Of a stretch of DNA of 64,000 bases, positions 1 through 8,434 are shown in pieces. The notes beneath the pieces were generated by a model, which made no database searches, was not told the DNA's origin, and saw only the letters and a program-made list of their open reading frames with translations. The DNA is taken from contig NZ_JBBUTH010000007.1 of the NCBI RefSeq assembly GCF_038066595.1, positions 62,001 to 126,000 of the forward strand, given 5' to 3'. This stretch comes from Pseudaquabacterium inlustre. GTDB taxonomy: Bacteria; Pseudomonadota; Gammaproteobacteria; Burkholderiales; Burkholderiaceae_C. The translations under genes and the position numbers were made by a program. Position 1 is the first letter of the stretch, and every line of letters starts with the position of its first letter.

Positions 1-15
1 CGCCATTGCCACGCC

Positions 16-1335
16 ATGACGCTGTCCACACCCGAGCTGCTTGACCGCCGCGCCCGCCTGCTGGGCCCGGCCTACCGCCTGTTCTACGAGCAGCCGCTGC
101 ACCCGGTGCGGGGCGAGGGCGTGTGGCTGTTCGACGCCGATGGCCGGCGCTACCTCGACGCCTACAACAACGTGGCCTCGGTGGGCCACTGCCGGCCCGA
201 GGTGGTGCAGGCCATCGCCGCCCAGGCGGCCGTGCTCAACACCCACACCCGCTACCTGCACGAGGGCGTGCTGGCCCTGGCCGAGCGTCTGCTGGCCACC
301 ATGCCGGCGGGCCTGCAGGCTGGCGACGGCCATGCCATGTTCACCTGCACCGGCAGCGAGGCCAATGACCTGGCGCTGCGCATCGCCCAGGCCCACACCG
401 GCGGCACCGGGCTGATCATCACGCAGTGGGCGTACCACGGCGTCACCGCGCCGCTGGCCGGCGCCTCACCCTCGCTGGGGCCGCAGCAGCCGCTGGGCAG
501 CAACGTGGTGACGGTGCCGCTGCCGCTGCGCGCGCCGCACAGCGAGATCGGCCCGCGCTTTGCCGAGGGCGTGCGCCAGGCCATCGCCACGCTGGCGCAA
601 CGCGGCCTGCGCCCGGCCGCGCTGCTGCTGGACACCGTGTGCTCCAGCGATGGCGTGCTCACCCACCCGGCCGGCTGGCTGAACGAGGCCGTGAACAGCG
701 TGCGCGCGGCCGGCGGCGTGTTCATCGCCGACGAGGTGCAGCCCGGCTTCGGCCGCACCGGCGAGGCCTTCTGGGGCTTTGCCCGCCACGGCACGCCCGC
801 CGCGCCGCTGGTGCCCGACATCGTGACCATGGGCAAGCCCATGGGCAACGGCCACCCGGTCGCCGGCCTGGTGGCGCGCGCCGAGGTGCTGGCCGCCTTC
901 GGCCGGCAGTGCCGCTACTTCAACACCTTTGGCGGCAACCCGGTGGCGATGGCCGCGGCCAACGCCGTGCTCGATGTGATCGAGCGCGAAGGCCTGCAGG
1001 CCAATGCGCTGCACACCGGCGTCGTGCTGCGCCAGCGCCTGGCCGCGCTGGGCCGGCGCCATGCCGCCATCGGCGCGGTGCGCGGCGCGGGCCAGTTCAT
1101 CGGGCTGGACCTGGTGGATGCCACGCAGGGCCGCGACGACGGCTTCGCGCCCGCCCCGGCCCTCACCCAGCGTGTGGTGAACGGCCTGCGCCAGCGCGGC
1201 GTGCTGATCAGCGCCACCGGCCCCGAGGCCAGCACGCTGAAGATCCGCCCGCCGCTGGTTTTTACCGAGGCCCATGCCGCGCTGCTGGCCGATACGCTGG
1301 ACGCCGTGCTCACCGAGCTGGAGAACGCCGCATGA
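16..1335 (+). CDS. Class III PLP-dependent aminotransferase
   Basis: 439 aa, full length for class III (ornithine/omega-amino acid) aminotransferases. The PLP lysine is K274 in MGKPMGNGHP, and the pyridine-nitrogen aspartate is D239 in IADEVQPGFGRTG. A GSEAND phosphate-cup motif lies near residue 113. The N-terminal NNVASVGHCRPEVV resembles the AGXT2/ethanolamine-phosphate lyase branch, so the reaction could be transamination or phospho-lyase elimination; the substrate cannot be read from sequence. Its stop overlaps the next start (ATGA), so it is translationally coupled to an ArgE/DapE-type amidohydrolase, which suggests joint catabolism of an N-acylated or amino compound. Cytosolic. Confidence 0.9.
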   Translation: MTLSTPELLDRRARLLGPAYRLFYEQPLHPVRGEGVWLFDADGRRYLDAYNNVASVGHCRPEVVQAIAAQAAVLNTHTRYLHEGVLALAERLLATMPAGLQAGDGHAMFTCTGSEANDLALRIAQAHTGGTGLIITQWAYHGVTAPLAGASPSLGPQQPLGSNVVTVPLPLRAPHSEIGPRFAEGVRQAIATLAQRGLRPAALLLDTVCSSDGVLTHPAGWLNEAVNSVRAAGGVFIADEVQPGFGRTGEAFWGFARHGTPAAPLVPDIVTMGKPMGNGHPVAGLVARAEVLAAFGRQCRYFNTFGGNPVAMAAANAVLDVIEREGLQANALHTGVVLRQRLAALGRRHAAIGAVRGAGQFIGLDLVDATQGRDDGFAPAPALTQRVVNGLRQRGVLISATGPEASTLKIRPPLVFTEAHAALLADTLDAVLTELENAA

Positions 1336-2693
1336 CTTCCGCCGCCGCCGCCACCGCCGCCACTGCCGCACCCGCCATCACCACCCAGGCGCTGGCCGAC
1401 GCGGTGGCCGCGCTGCAGCCCTGGATGGTCGACACGCTCAGCGCGCTGGTGGCCGCGCCCAGCCTGTCAGGCGCCGAGCAGGCGGCGGTGGACGTGTTCG
1501 AGCAGCAGCTGCGCGACCTGGGCCTGGCACCCGAGCGCATCGCGCAGGACAGCGCGGCGATTGCCGGATCGCCGCTGTTCAGCTGCCCCTGCACGCCCGA
1601 CAACGGTCGCCACAACCTGCTGGCGCGCCACCTGCCGCCCGAAGGAACGGCGGGCGGCCGCTCGGTGCTGTTCAACGGCCACCTGGATGTGGTGCCCACC
1701 GGCCCCGAGGCGCTTTGGAGCCACCCGCCCTTTGCGCCGCGCGTGGCCGACGGCTGGCTGTACGGCCGCGGCGCCGGCGACATGAAGGGCGGCCTGGTGT
1801 GCGCGCTGGCGGCCTACAAGGCGCTGCAGACACTGGGCTGGCAGCCGGCCGGCATCGTCGGCTTCAACGCCGTGGTGGATGAAGAGAACACCGGCAACGG
1901 CACGCTGGCCGTGGTCAACGAACTGCAGGCCCGTGGTCCCGGACTCACCCGCGCGATGGCCCAGGCCCGCCTGACCGACTTCGACGCGGTGATCATCCCC
2001 GAGCCCTTTGCCGAGACGCTGATGAGCGCCCAGGTGGGCGTGCTGTGGCTCACCGTCACGCTCACCGGCCGGCCGGCGCATGTGGGCTACATGCGCAGCG
2101 GCCTGAACCCCATCGAGGCCGCGCACGCGGTGCTGGCCGACCTGCGCCAGCTGCAGGCCGACTGGAACGCGCCCGAGCGCCGCCACCCGGCCTTTGCCGA
2201 TGTGGGCCAGCCGATCAACATCAACCTGGGCCGGCTGGAAGGCGGCGAGTGGCATTCATCGGTGCCCTGCACCGCCACCATGGGCCTGCGCGTGGGCTTC
2301 TACCCCGACGAGGATCCCGACATCGTGCGCACCGCGGTGGAGGCCCGCATCCACGCCGCCGCCGCGGCCGTCAACGCCGACCTGCGCGTGGCCATCTCGC
2401 ACGAAGGCTTCAAGGCCCCCGGCTGCGTGTACGACCTCGACGCCCCGGCCATGCGCGCGCTGGCCGACGCACACCAGGCCGTCAACGGCCGCGCACCCGA
2501 CCGCTTTGCCAGCACCGCCACCACCGACGGCCGCCACTTCCGCCTGCTGACCGACATCCCGGTGACCAACTACGGCCCCGAGGCCCGCCACATCCACGGC
2601 CTGGACGAGTGCGTCAGCCTGGCCAGCATGCAGCGCGTGGCCACAGTAATGGCGCGTTATCTGGTGGATTGGTGCGGGGTGGTGGCGCGCTGA
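1332..2693 (+). CDS. ArgE/DapE family M20 deacylase
   Basis: 453 aa from the ATG that overlaps the aminotransferase stop. M20 metallo-amidohydrolase fold: first metal motif NGHLDVVPTGPE (H117, D119), bridging aspartate D150 in GRGAGDMKGG, and the catalytic/metal glutamates E184-E185 in DEENTG. A central dimerisation domain follows (around residues 235-360, with the GRPAHVGY motif), and a late histidine lies in the GPEARHIHG segment. The family removes acyl groups from amino acids or cleaves small amides. The specificity here is unknown; it is neither clearly ArgE nor DapE. The open frame extends much further upstream, but only as a GC-driven shadow of the aminotransferase gene. Confidence 0.88.
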   Translation: MTSAAAATAATAAPAITTQALADAVAALQPWMVDTLSALVAAPSLSGAEQAAVDVFEQQLRDLGLAPERIAQDSAAIAGSPLFSCPCTPDNGRHNLLARHLPPEGTAGGRSVLFNGHLDVVPTGPEALWSHPPFAPRVADGWLYGRGAGDMKGGLVCALAAYKALQTLGWQPAGIVGFNAVVDEENTGNGTLAVVNELQARGPGLTRAMAQARLTDFDAVIIPEPFAETLMSAQVGVLWLTVTLTGRPAHVGYMRSGLNPIEAAHAVLADLRQLQADWNAPERRHPAFADVGQPININLGRLEGGEWHSSVPCTATMGLRVGFYPDEDPDIVRTAVEARIHAAAAAVNADLRVAISHEGFKAPGCVYDLDAPAMRALADAHQAVNGRAPDRFASTATTDGRHFRLLTDIPVTNYGPEARHIHGLDECVSLASMQRVATVMARYLVDWCGVVAR

Positions 2694-2724
2694 GGCGGCG
2701 CCGGCACGGCCCGACCGCCCACGC

Positions 2725-3690
2725 TCAGCCGGGCCGCGGGATGCCGGCGCGCGCTGCGGCCTTCAGTTCGCGTGCGCTCAGCACGAACTCGCGGTTGTCG
2801 ACGAGCCGCGCCAGTGCGAGATCCACGAAGGCACGCACCCGCGCCGGCTGGGCGGTGCGGCTGCCGTAATAGACGAAATAGCTGTACCGGTCCGGGATGT
2901 GCTCCACCAGCAGCGGGATCAGCAGCCCGGCGCGGATGTAGGGCGCGGCGGTGACACCCGCCAGCTGGCCCATCACCTGACCAGCCAGCACCGCATCGAG
3001 CTCCAGGATCTCATCGTTGGTGTAGAGCGCTGGCGTGACCGGCTGCGCCACCTCGGCATCGCCCACCTTGAAGCGCCACGGCACCACATGCCCGGTACCC
3101 GGGTTGCGATAGACGCTGCAACGGTGCGTGGCCAAGGCCGCCAGGCTGTCGGGCACACCGTGGCGCCGCAGGTAGTCGGGCGAGGCGCACAGCACCAGCT
3201 GCACCGGCATCAGCCGACGGGCAATGACACCCTCGTGCGGCGAGAGCCCGAGCCGGAAGCCCACGTCCACCCGGTCTTCCACCCAGTTGCCCACCCGGTC
3301 TTCGAGCTGCACGTCGGGCACGATTTCGGGGTAGTGCGCGCAGAACTCCTCCAGCAGGCGCCACAGCAGCGGCTGGAAGGTGGCGCGCGGACCCACGATG
3401 CGCAGAGGGCCGGCGATCTCGTCCTTGACCTGCCGCACCGTCTGCAAGGCCCGGCGCAGGCCCAGCAGCGAAGGCTGGGCCTCGTCGAGAAAGCGCCGGC
3501 CCTCGTCGGTGAGCGCCATCGAGCGCGTGGTGCGGTGGAACAGCCGCACATCCAGATACTGCTCCAGCTGGGCCAGGGCCTGGCTGGCGGCCTGCGGGCT
3601 GATGTTCAGCGCAGCCGCCGTCTTGCGCAGGCTGCCCAGCTCGGCCGCGGTGACGAAGACGGAGATGGCGCGGAGTTCGTTGATGGCCAT
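2725..3690 (-). CDS. LysR family transcriptional regulator
   Basis: 321 aa from the ATG giving MAINELRAISVFV; an in-frame start 16 codons upstream is less likely because LysR proteins usually begin at the winged helix. N-terminal HTH (about residues 5-62) contains SLRKTAAALNISPQAASQAL, followed by a LysR substrate-binding domain with IVGPRATFQPLLWRLLEEF. Residues 90-300 form the periplasmic-binding-like co-inducer domain. Divergent from the aldo/keto reductase genes, which it probably controls. The subfamily looks CrgA/PecT-like, the type often adjacent to oxidoreductases. Confidence 0.88.
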   Translation of the reverse strand: MAINELRAISVFVTAAELGSLRKTAAALNISPQAASQALAQLEQYLDVRLFHRTTRSMALTDEGRRFLDEAQPSLLGLRRALQTVRQVKDEIAGPLRIVGPRATFQPLLWRLLEEFCAHYPEIVPDVQLEDRVGNWVEDRVDVGFRLGLSPHEGVIARRLMPVQLVLCASPDYLRRHGVPDSLAALATHRCSVYRNPGTGHVVPWRFKVGDAEVAQPVTPALYTNDEILELDAVLAGQVMGQLAGVTAAPYIRAGLLIPLLVEHIPDRYSYFVYYGSRTAQPARVRAFVDLALARLVDNREFVLSARELKAAARAGIPRPG

Positions 3691-3868
3691 GGTGATGCAC
3701 GCTTGCCTGGCGCCAGATTGTCCGTCCTGGGTTGTCAATCCATCAAGGCTTGTGCAGCTATCCAGCGATCAATCGCCTTCATAGACTGCGGAGCATGGTG
3801 GTTGTGGACGCGTTTCCCGAAACGCCCATGCGCCACCTACTTCTGACCGCATTGGGAGAACCAGGACC
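3691..3868. promoter_or_regulatory. Divergent LysR / aldo-keto reductase promoter region
   Basis: 178 bp between the LysR start and the first aldo/keto reductase start. It is less GC-rich than its surroundings (for example TTGTCAATCCATC near 3734 and GATCAATCGCC near 3768), as expected for an operator/promoter. A LysR T-N11-A site is plausible here, but no single dyad stands out enough to name. Confidence 0.4.
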
Positions 3869-4720
3869 ATGGACCACATCACCCTCCACAACGGCGTGCG
3901 CATGCCGGTGGCCGGCTTCGGCGTCTTCCAGATCCCTGACGCCGCCGAGTGCGAGCGCAGCGTCGCTGACGCCATCGCCGCGGGCTACCGTCTGATCGAC
4001 ACCGCCGCCTCGTACCAGAACGAGGCGGCCGTGGGGCAGGGCCTGCGCCGCAGCGGCGTGCCGCGTGACGAGCTGTTCGTCACCAGCAAGCTCTGGGTGC
4101 AGGACGTGGGCTACGAGCGCACCACGAAGGCCATCGATGCCTCGCTGCGCCGCCTGCAGCTGGACCACCTCGACCTGTACCTGATCCACCAGCCCTTCGG
4201 CGATGTGCATGGCGCCTGGCGCGCCATGGAAGAGGCCTACCGGGCCGGCAAGCTGCGCGCCATCGGGGTCAGCAACTTCCAGCCGGACCGGCTGATGGAC
4301 ATCACGGTGTTCAACGAGGTGAAGCCGGCGGTCAACCAGATCGAGGTCAACCCCTTCCACCAGCAGGCCGAGAGCGTGGCCTTCATGCGCGAGCACGGCG
4401 TGCAGGCCCAAGCCTGGGCGCCGTTTGCCGAGGGGCGCAACAACCTGTTCCATCTTCCGGTGCTGGTGGACATCGGCCGCAAGCATGGCAAGACCGTGGG
4501 CCAGGTGGTGCTGCGCTGGGTGGTGCAGCGCGGCATCGTGGCGCTGGCCAAGTCGGTGCGCCAGGCGCGCATGGCCGAGAACCTGGCGATCTTTGACTTT
4601 GCGCTCGACGACGAAGACATGGCCCGCATCGCCACGCTGGAGACCGGCCAGAGCAGCTTCTTCTCGCACCGGGACCCGGTGTGGGTGCAACGCCTGGCCG
4701 AGCGGCGCCTGGACATCTGA
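3869..4720 (+). CDS. Aldo/keto reductase, diketogluconate reductase type
   Basis: 283 aa, usual length for AKR3/AKR5-type prokaryotic enzymes. The catalytic tetrad is visible: D44, Y49 (DTAASYQNE), K74 (TSKLWVQD) and H107 (LIHQPFGD). The NADPH-binding C-terminal segment reads IVALAKSVRQARMAENLAIFDFAL; family members usually have IPKS at the position of LAKS. Reduces aldehydes/ketones with NADPH in the cytosol; substrate unknown. First gene of a two-gene reductase operon, divergent from a LysR gene. Confidence 0.9.
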   Translation: MDHITLHNGVRMPVAGFGVFQIPDAAECERSVADAIAAGYRLIDTAASYQNEAAVGQGLRRSGVPRDELFVTSKLWVQDVGYERTTKAIDASLRRLQLDHLDLYLIHQPFGDVHGAWRAMEEAYRAGKLRAIGVSNFQPDRLMDITVFNEVKPAVNQIEVNPFHQQAESVAFMREHGVQAQAWAPFAEGRNNLFHLPVLVDIGRKHGKTVGQVVLRWVVQRGIVALAKSVRQARMAENLAIFDFALDDEDMARIATLETGQSSFFSHRDPVWVQRLAERRLDI

Positions 4721-4752
4721 ACCGGCACGCCTTCCATCGAAAGGAACAAGCC

Positions 4753-5973
4753 ATGAGCACCCATCCGACACCCGCGCGCACCGGTGACGACCACCTGCCC
4801 CCCCCACAGCGCCGCCAGCTGCTGCGCGCGGCCGCCACGCTGGGCGTGGCCCCTTGGCTGCTCTCAGCCTGCGCCACGGCCGCGGGCGATGCCGCCGCGG
4901 GCACCGCACCCCATCGCACGCAAGCCGCCGGGGCGCGGCGCCGGCTCGGACCGCTGGAGGTCTTCCCGGTCGGTCTGGGCTGCCAGTGGCGGCCCGGCGC
5001 GGCGCCGGGCGTGGTGGTCGATTCGTACAGCAGCCGCTTCGACCGCCCGGCCGCCATCCGCCTGATCCGCCAGGCCGTGGACCAGGGCGTCACGCTGATC
5101 GACACGGCCGAGGCCTATGGTCCCTTCCTGTCGGAAGAGATCGTCGGCGAAGCGCTGCAGGGCATCCGCGACCAGGTGGTGCTGGAGACCAAGTTCGGCT
5201 TCGACATCGACCCCGGCACCGGCGCCCGCCAGTCGGGCGGCCGCAACAGCCGGCCCGAGCACATCCGCCAGGTGGTGGACGCTCAGCTTCGGCGTTTGCG
5301 CACCGACCGCATCGACGTGCTGATCCAGCACCGCGTGGACCCGGATGTGCCCATCGAGGATGTGGCCGGCACGGTCAGGGAACTGATCGGCGCGGGCAAA
5401 GTGCGGCAGTTCGGCCTGTCGGAGCCTGGCCTGCAGACCGTGCGCCGCGCGCACGCCGTGCAGCCGCTGGCGGTGATCCAGAACGAGTACTCGATGCTGT
5501 GGCGCGGGCCCGAGGCCCAGGTGCTGCCGCTGTGCGAGGAACTGGGCATCGGCTTCGTGTGCTGGAGCCCGTTGGGCCAGGGCTTCCTGGCCGGCGGCGT
5601 GAAGGCCGATTCACGCTTCGCCATGGCGCCCGACATGGACTTCCGCGCCATCTCGCCGCGCTTTGCACCCGAGGTGCTGCCGGCCAACATGGCGCTGGCC
5701 GACCTGGTGCAGACCTGGGCGCGCCGCAAGAACGCCACGCCGGCGCAGCTGTCGCTGGCCTGGCTGCTGGCGCAAAGGCCCTGGATCGTGCCCATCCCCG
5801 GCACCACCAACGCCGCCCACATGACCGAGAACCTGGGCGCTGCAGCGATCTCGTTCACCGCCGAAGAGCTGCGGCAGCTCAATGCGGCGGTCGCCGCCAT
5901 CCGCATCCAGGGCGATCGCCTGCCGCCGGCCGTGGCGGTGATGTCGGGCGTGGAGGCCGCGCCGAAGCGCTGA
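4753..5973 (+). CDS. Tat-exported aldo/keto reductase lipoprotein
   Basis: 406 aa from the ATG preceded by AAGGA. The N-terminus carries a twin-arginine segment (RRQLLRAAATLGVAPWLLSAC) ending in a lipobox-like LSAC, so the mature protein would be exported folded and possibly lipid-anchored. The body is an AKR barrel with tetrad D117, Y122 (DTAEAYGPF), K147 (ETKFGFD) and H193 (IQHRVDPD), and the C-terminal motif IVPIPGTTNAAHMTENLGA. It resembles the YakC/Gcy-like group of AKRs. Separated by 32 bp from the cytosolic AKR upstream, so the operon makes one cytosolic and one exported reductase. Confidence 0.85.
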   Translation: MSTHPTPARTGDDHLPPPQRRQLLRAAATLGVAPWLLSACATAAGDAAAGTAPHRTQAAGARRRLGPLEVFPVGLGCQWRPGAAPGVVVDSYSSRFDRPAAIRLIRQAVDQGVTLIDTAEAYGPFLSEEIVGEALQGIRDQVVLETKFGFDIDPGTGARQSGGRNSRPEHIRQVVDAQLRRLRTDRIDVLIQHRVDPDVPIEDVAGTVRELIGAGKVRQFGLSEPGLQTVRRAHAVQPLAVIQNEYSMLWRGPEAQVLPLCEELGIGFVCWSPLGQGFLAGGVKADSRFAMAPDMDFRAISPRFAPEVLPANMALADLVQTWARRKNATPAQLSLAWLLAQRPWIVPIPGTTNAAHMTENLGAAAISFTAEELRQLNAAVAAIRIQGDRLPPAVAVMSGVEAAPKR

Positions 5974-6003
5974 GCGGCCGGCGCGGCGGCGACGTGCCGC
6001 GCG

Positions 6004-6495
6004 TCAGCGCCGCCGGCTCGTGGCCGCCGCCTCGATCGGCAACGGCCCGCCCGCCTTCACTTCCTTGAGCACCACGCTCGAGCGCACATGCGTCACGCCC
6101 GGCAGCTTGAAGGCCGTGCGGTGCAGAAACTGCTCGTAGCCGGCCACGTCGGGCACCAGCACCTGCAGGATGTAGTCGGCATTGCCGGTGGTGGCCCAGC
6201 AGCCGGTGATCTGCGGGCAGTCGGCCACCGCCTGCTCGAACTGCTGCACCACGGCCTCCTCGTGCCGCGCCAGGTTCACCTCGGCGATCACGCACTGGGC
6301 CAGGCCCAGGCGGGCGCGGTCGAGTGCCACGGTGTAGGCGCGGATGGCGCCGGCCTCCTCCAGCGCCTTGATGCGCTTCCAGCAGGGCGTGGACGACAGG
6401 CCCACCTTGTCGGCCAGCTGCTGCACGGTCTGGCGCGCGTCGCGCTGCAGTTCGGCCAGCAGCTGGGCGTCGATGCGGTCGATGGCGAGGGTCAT
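6004..6495 (-). CDS. Lrp/AsnC family transcriptional regulator
   Basis: 163 aa from the ATG giving MTLAIDRIDAQLL. N-terminal HTH (residues 5-60, QLADKVGLSSTPCWKRIKALEEAGAI) and a C-terminal RAM/ligand-binding domain with GNADYILQVLVPDVAGYEQF and the effector-loop region. Typical of feast/famine regulators that sense amino acids. Lies 3' of the RES toxin gene on the same strand (44 or more bp gap) and converges on the aldo/keto reductase operon. Target genes are not evident. Confidence 0.9.
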   Translation of the reverse strand: MTLAIDRIDAQLLAELQRDARQTVQQLADKVGLSSTPCWKRIKALEEAGAIRAYTVALDRARLGLAQCVIAEVNLARHEEAVVQQFEQAVADCPQITGCWATTGNADYILQVLVPDVAGYEQFLHRTAFKLPGVTHVRSSVVLKEVKAGGPLPIEAAATSRRR

Positions 6496-6539
6496 GGCGG
6501 GCGTGATGGCGGGTGTGGGCGATGCGAGCGGTGGGCCGC

Positions 6540-7061
6540 TCAGGCAGCCGGCGGACTGAAGCGCGGGTCCACCGCCAGCCGGCGCTGCTGCAGCAGGCGC
6601 AGGCCGGCGCGGGCCGTGGCCGGCAGGTGATCGGGCGCGAACACCAGGTTCCAGCTGGCGCGCGACACCACGCTGGGCAGCACGATCAGGCCATGCGCGG
6701 CCAGCAGCTCGCCACCCCAGCGCTGCTGCCCGGCGCTGGGCCAGCCAGCGTGCAGCCAGGCCGGGTTGGGCACCTCGTCGGGCGCCACCACGCGCACCGC
6801 GGCCGGCGGTACGGCAATGGCGCTGAGCACATGGGGCTGGGTGTCCAGCACTTCGAAGCCGCGGTGCACGGCCGCCTCCACCAGGCAGGTGGCCGGATCG
6901 AGGCTGCAGTACACGGCGCGCAGGCCCTTGGGGTTCCAGCGGCCGCCGAAGCGCTCGGCGCCGATGCCGCTGTCCCAGCTGTCGGCAAAGCGCTGCGCGT
7001 CGATGCGCCAGGCGGTGAGCGCGGCCGCATCGCCGCCCAGCGCGGCGGGCAGCGGCGCCAT
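6540..7061 (-). CDS. RES domain toxin (NAD+-degrading type)
   Basis: 173 aa from the ATG at 7061; a TTG start at 7085 (181 aa, 8 bp after the antitoxin stop) is an alternative. RES-domain hallmarks: the arginine in LTAWRIDAQRFADSW, GGRWNPKGLRAVYCS, the glutamate in ATCLVEAAVH, and the serine of VLPSVVSRASWNLVFAPDHL. The name-giving Arg-Glu-Ser residues are therefore all present. Characterised RES toxins of Xre-RES pairs degrade or phosphorolyse NAD+, causing growth arrest. Directly downstream of its Xre-type antitoxin, the standard order for this TA family. Confidence 0.87.
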   Translation of the reverse strand: MAPLPAALGGDAAALTAWRIDAQRFADSWDSGIGAERFGGRWNPKGLRAVYCSLDPATCLVEAAVHRGFEVLDTQPHVLSAIAVPPAAVRVVAPDEVPNPAWLHAGWPSAGQQRWGGELLAAHGLIVLPSVVSRASWNLVFAPDHLPATARAGLRLLQQRRLAVDPRFSPPAA

Positions 7062-7093
7062 CCGGGCATCGGCCGGCGTGGGCAAAGCCGGGC

Positions 7094-7651
7094 TCAGCTG
7101 TAGACGCCGTGTTCCAGGCGGCCCAGGAACTCGGTGACCAGCTCGGCGCCCTGCAGCGTGCGCAACAGGTCGATGGGCCGCGCGCCATCGAGGCCCAGCG
7201 CCGGGTGCGCCATCCAGCGCTCGGCCGCCTCGCGGCCGCCGAACACCGCGCTGGCCTGCGCCAGGATCTCGGCCAGCTGCCAGGTGCGGCTGGCCAGATC
7301 GGGCGGCATCAGCTTGGCCGGCTGCTCCTTCTGGCGGCGCAGCGTGCGTGCGCTGATGCCCACGGCCTCGGCCACCTCGTCGGCCGACAGCGCGGTGAGG
7401 TGGTCGACCAGGTTGACCAGGATGGCATAGGGCACGCCCTTGACCAGCGCGCCATGGATCTCGGCCCGGCTTTGCGGCACGGTCTTGAACCAGCGCCGGC
7501 CGCCCATGAACTCGACCGCACCGATGCCCAGCGCGGGCGCTGCACCCGCGGCCGGCGCCACCGCCGGGCCCTCAGCCGCCGCGGCAGCCGGGGACCGTGC
7601 GCCGGCGCGCCAGGGCGCTGCCGGTTCTTGGGTGTGCAGGATGCGGGCCAT
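7094..7651 (-). CDS. Xre/ParS-type antitoxin of the RES pair
   Basis: 185 aa. An Ala/Pro-rich N-terminal 40 residues is followed by an Xre-like HTH (about 85-115, LSADEVAEAVGISARTLRRQ) and the C-terminal toxin-binding ParS/MbcA domain (about 130-185, VFGGREAAERWMAHPALGLDGARPIDLL). Binds and neutralises the RES toxin and, by family precedent, represses its own promoter. That promoter is readable just upstream: TTGACA and GACAAT boxes sit inside two CAATTGTC repeats. The -10 is only about 8 bp from this ATG, so the message may be leaderless. Confidence 0.87.
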   Translation of the reverse strand: MARILHTQEPAAPWRAGARSPAAAAAEGPAVAPAAGAAPALGIGAVEFMGGRRWFKTVPQSRAEIHGALVKGVPYAILVNLVDHLTALSADEVAEAVGISARTLRRQKEQPAKLMPPDLASRTWQLAEILAQASAVFGGREAAERWMAHPALGLDGARPIDLLRTLQGAELVTEFLGRLEHGVYS

Positions 7652-7656
7652 GCGGT

Positions 7657-7685
7657 CAATTGTCCATTCCTTTCAGCCAATTGTC
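7657..7685. promoter_or_regulatory. Paired CAATTGTC operator half-sites
   Basis: Two exact copies of CAATTGTC at 7657-7664 and 7678-7685, 21 bp apart (two helical turns), each centred on the CAATTG palindrome and overlapping the -10 and -35 boxes. Likely binding sites for the Xre antitoxin or TA complex (autorepression). Confidence 0.5.
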
Positions 7686-7687
7686 AA
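7659..7687 (-). promoter_or_regulatory. Sigma-70-type promoter of Xre-RES operon
   Basis: On the minus strand TTGACA (7682-7687, perfect -35) is followed after 17 bp by GACAAT (7659-7664, four of six -10 matches). Each box is embedded in one copy of CAATTGTC. The antitoxin ATG lies about 8 bp past the -10, which leaves almost no 5' leader. Confidence 0.6.
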
Positions 7688-7785
7688 AACACGCCACGCG
7701 CCATCCCCAAGTCGACGGCCGGCGGGCGGGGCCGCGCACGGGTGCGCTGGTTACATTGATCCGGTCAAACTCTGGAGGATTGGCC

Positions 7786-8403
7786 ATGGCCTCAGCCGCG
7801 TTCCTGCAAGCCCTGCCCTTCGTGCTGAAGTGGGAGGGCGGCTATGTCAACCACCCGGCCGATCCGGGCGGCGCCACCAATAAGGGCATCACGCAGAAGG
7901 TGTACGACGAGTGGCGCGGCCGCCAGGGCCTGCCGGCACGCAGCGTGAAGGAACTGGAAGACAGCGAGATGCACGCGCTGTACGAAAGCGGCTACTGGCT
8001 GCCCCCCAAGTGCGACAAGCTCGACGATCCACTGAACCTGGTGCAGTTCGACACCGCGGTGAACATGGGCGTGGGCCGCGCCGCGCGCTTCCTGCAGCAG
8101 GCGGTGGGCGCCGGGGTGGACGGCAGCATCGGCCCCGGCACGCTGCAGTGCGTGGCCAACTGCGACCCCGGCGACGCGCTGGAGAACTACTGCAACACCC
8201 GCGAGGCCTATTACAAGAACCTGGTGGCCGGCAACCCGAAGCTGGGCGTGTTCCTGAAGGGCTGGATGAACCGTCTGAACGCGCTGCGCCAGCAGATCGG
8301 CCTGCCGGGCCACGAGTCGCCGGTGCCGCTGGACTTCGGTGACGCCGGCTACGTGGCCAAGGTGCCCGACCTGGGCGAAGACCCGGCCTACGACCTGCCC
8401 TGA
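7786..8403 (+). CDS. GH108 N-acetylmuramidase
   Basis: 205 aa from the ATG after TGGAGG. The GH108 signature EGGYVNHPADPGGATNKGIT starts at catalytic E17. The C-terminal part (GRAARFLQQAVGAGVDGSIGPGTL, about residues 100-175) matches the PG_binding_3 domain normally fused to it. Cleaves peptidoglycan glycan strands. No signal peptide is visible, as in phage endolysins and the Zliz/secretion-activator group, so export may need a holin or other route. No other phage genes are nearby. It is followed 31 bp later by a trypsin-like protease gene, possibly the same transcript. Confidence 0.85.
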   Translation: MASAAFLQALPFVLKWEGGYVNHPADPGGATNKGITQKVYDEWRGRQGLPARSVKELEDSEMHALYESGYWLPPKCDKLDDPLNLVQFDTAVNMGVGRAARFLQQAVGAGVDGSIGPGTLQCVANCDPGDALENYCNTREAYYKNLVAGNPKLGVFLKGWMNRLNALRQQIGLPGHESPVPLDFGDAGYVAKVPDLGEDPAYDLP

Positions 8404-8434
8404 GCGCCGCCCGGCCCGCCCCCCCCTCCCGGCC

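Noticed and set aside
426..1331. Extended N-terminus of the ArgE/DapE open frame
   Set aside because: Residues upstream of 1332 are a low-complexity Arg/Ala/Gly shadow of the aminotransferase gene; the ATGA-overlapping start fits family length.
7662..7673. Three-codon ORF (ATG GAC AAT TGA) after AAGGA in the antitoxin leader
   Set aside because: Probably coincidental, since the AAGGA lies in the promoter spacer and would not be transcribed from the predicted start.
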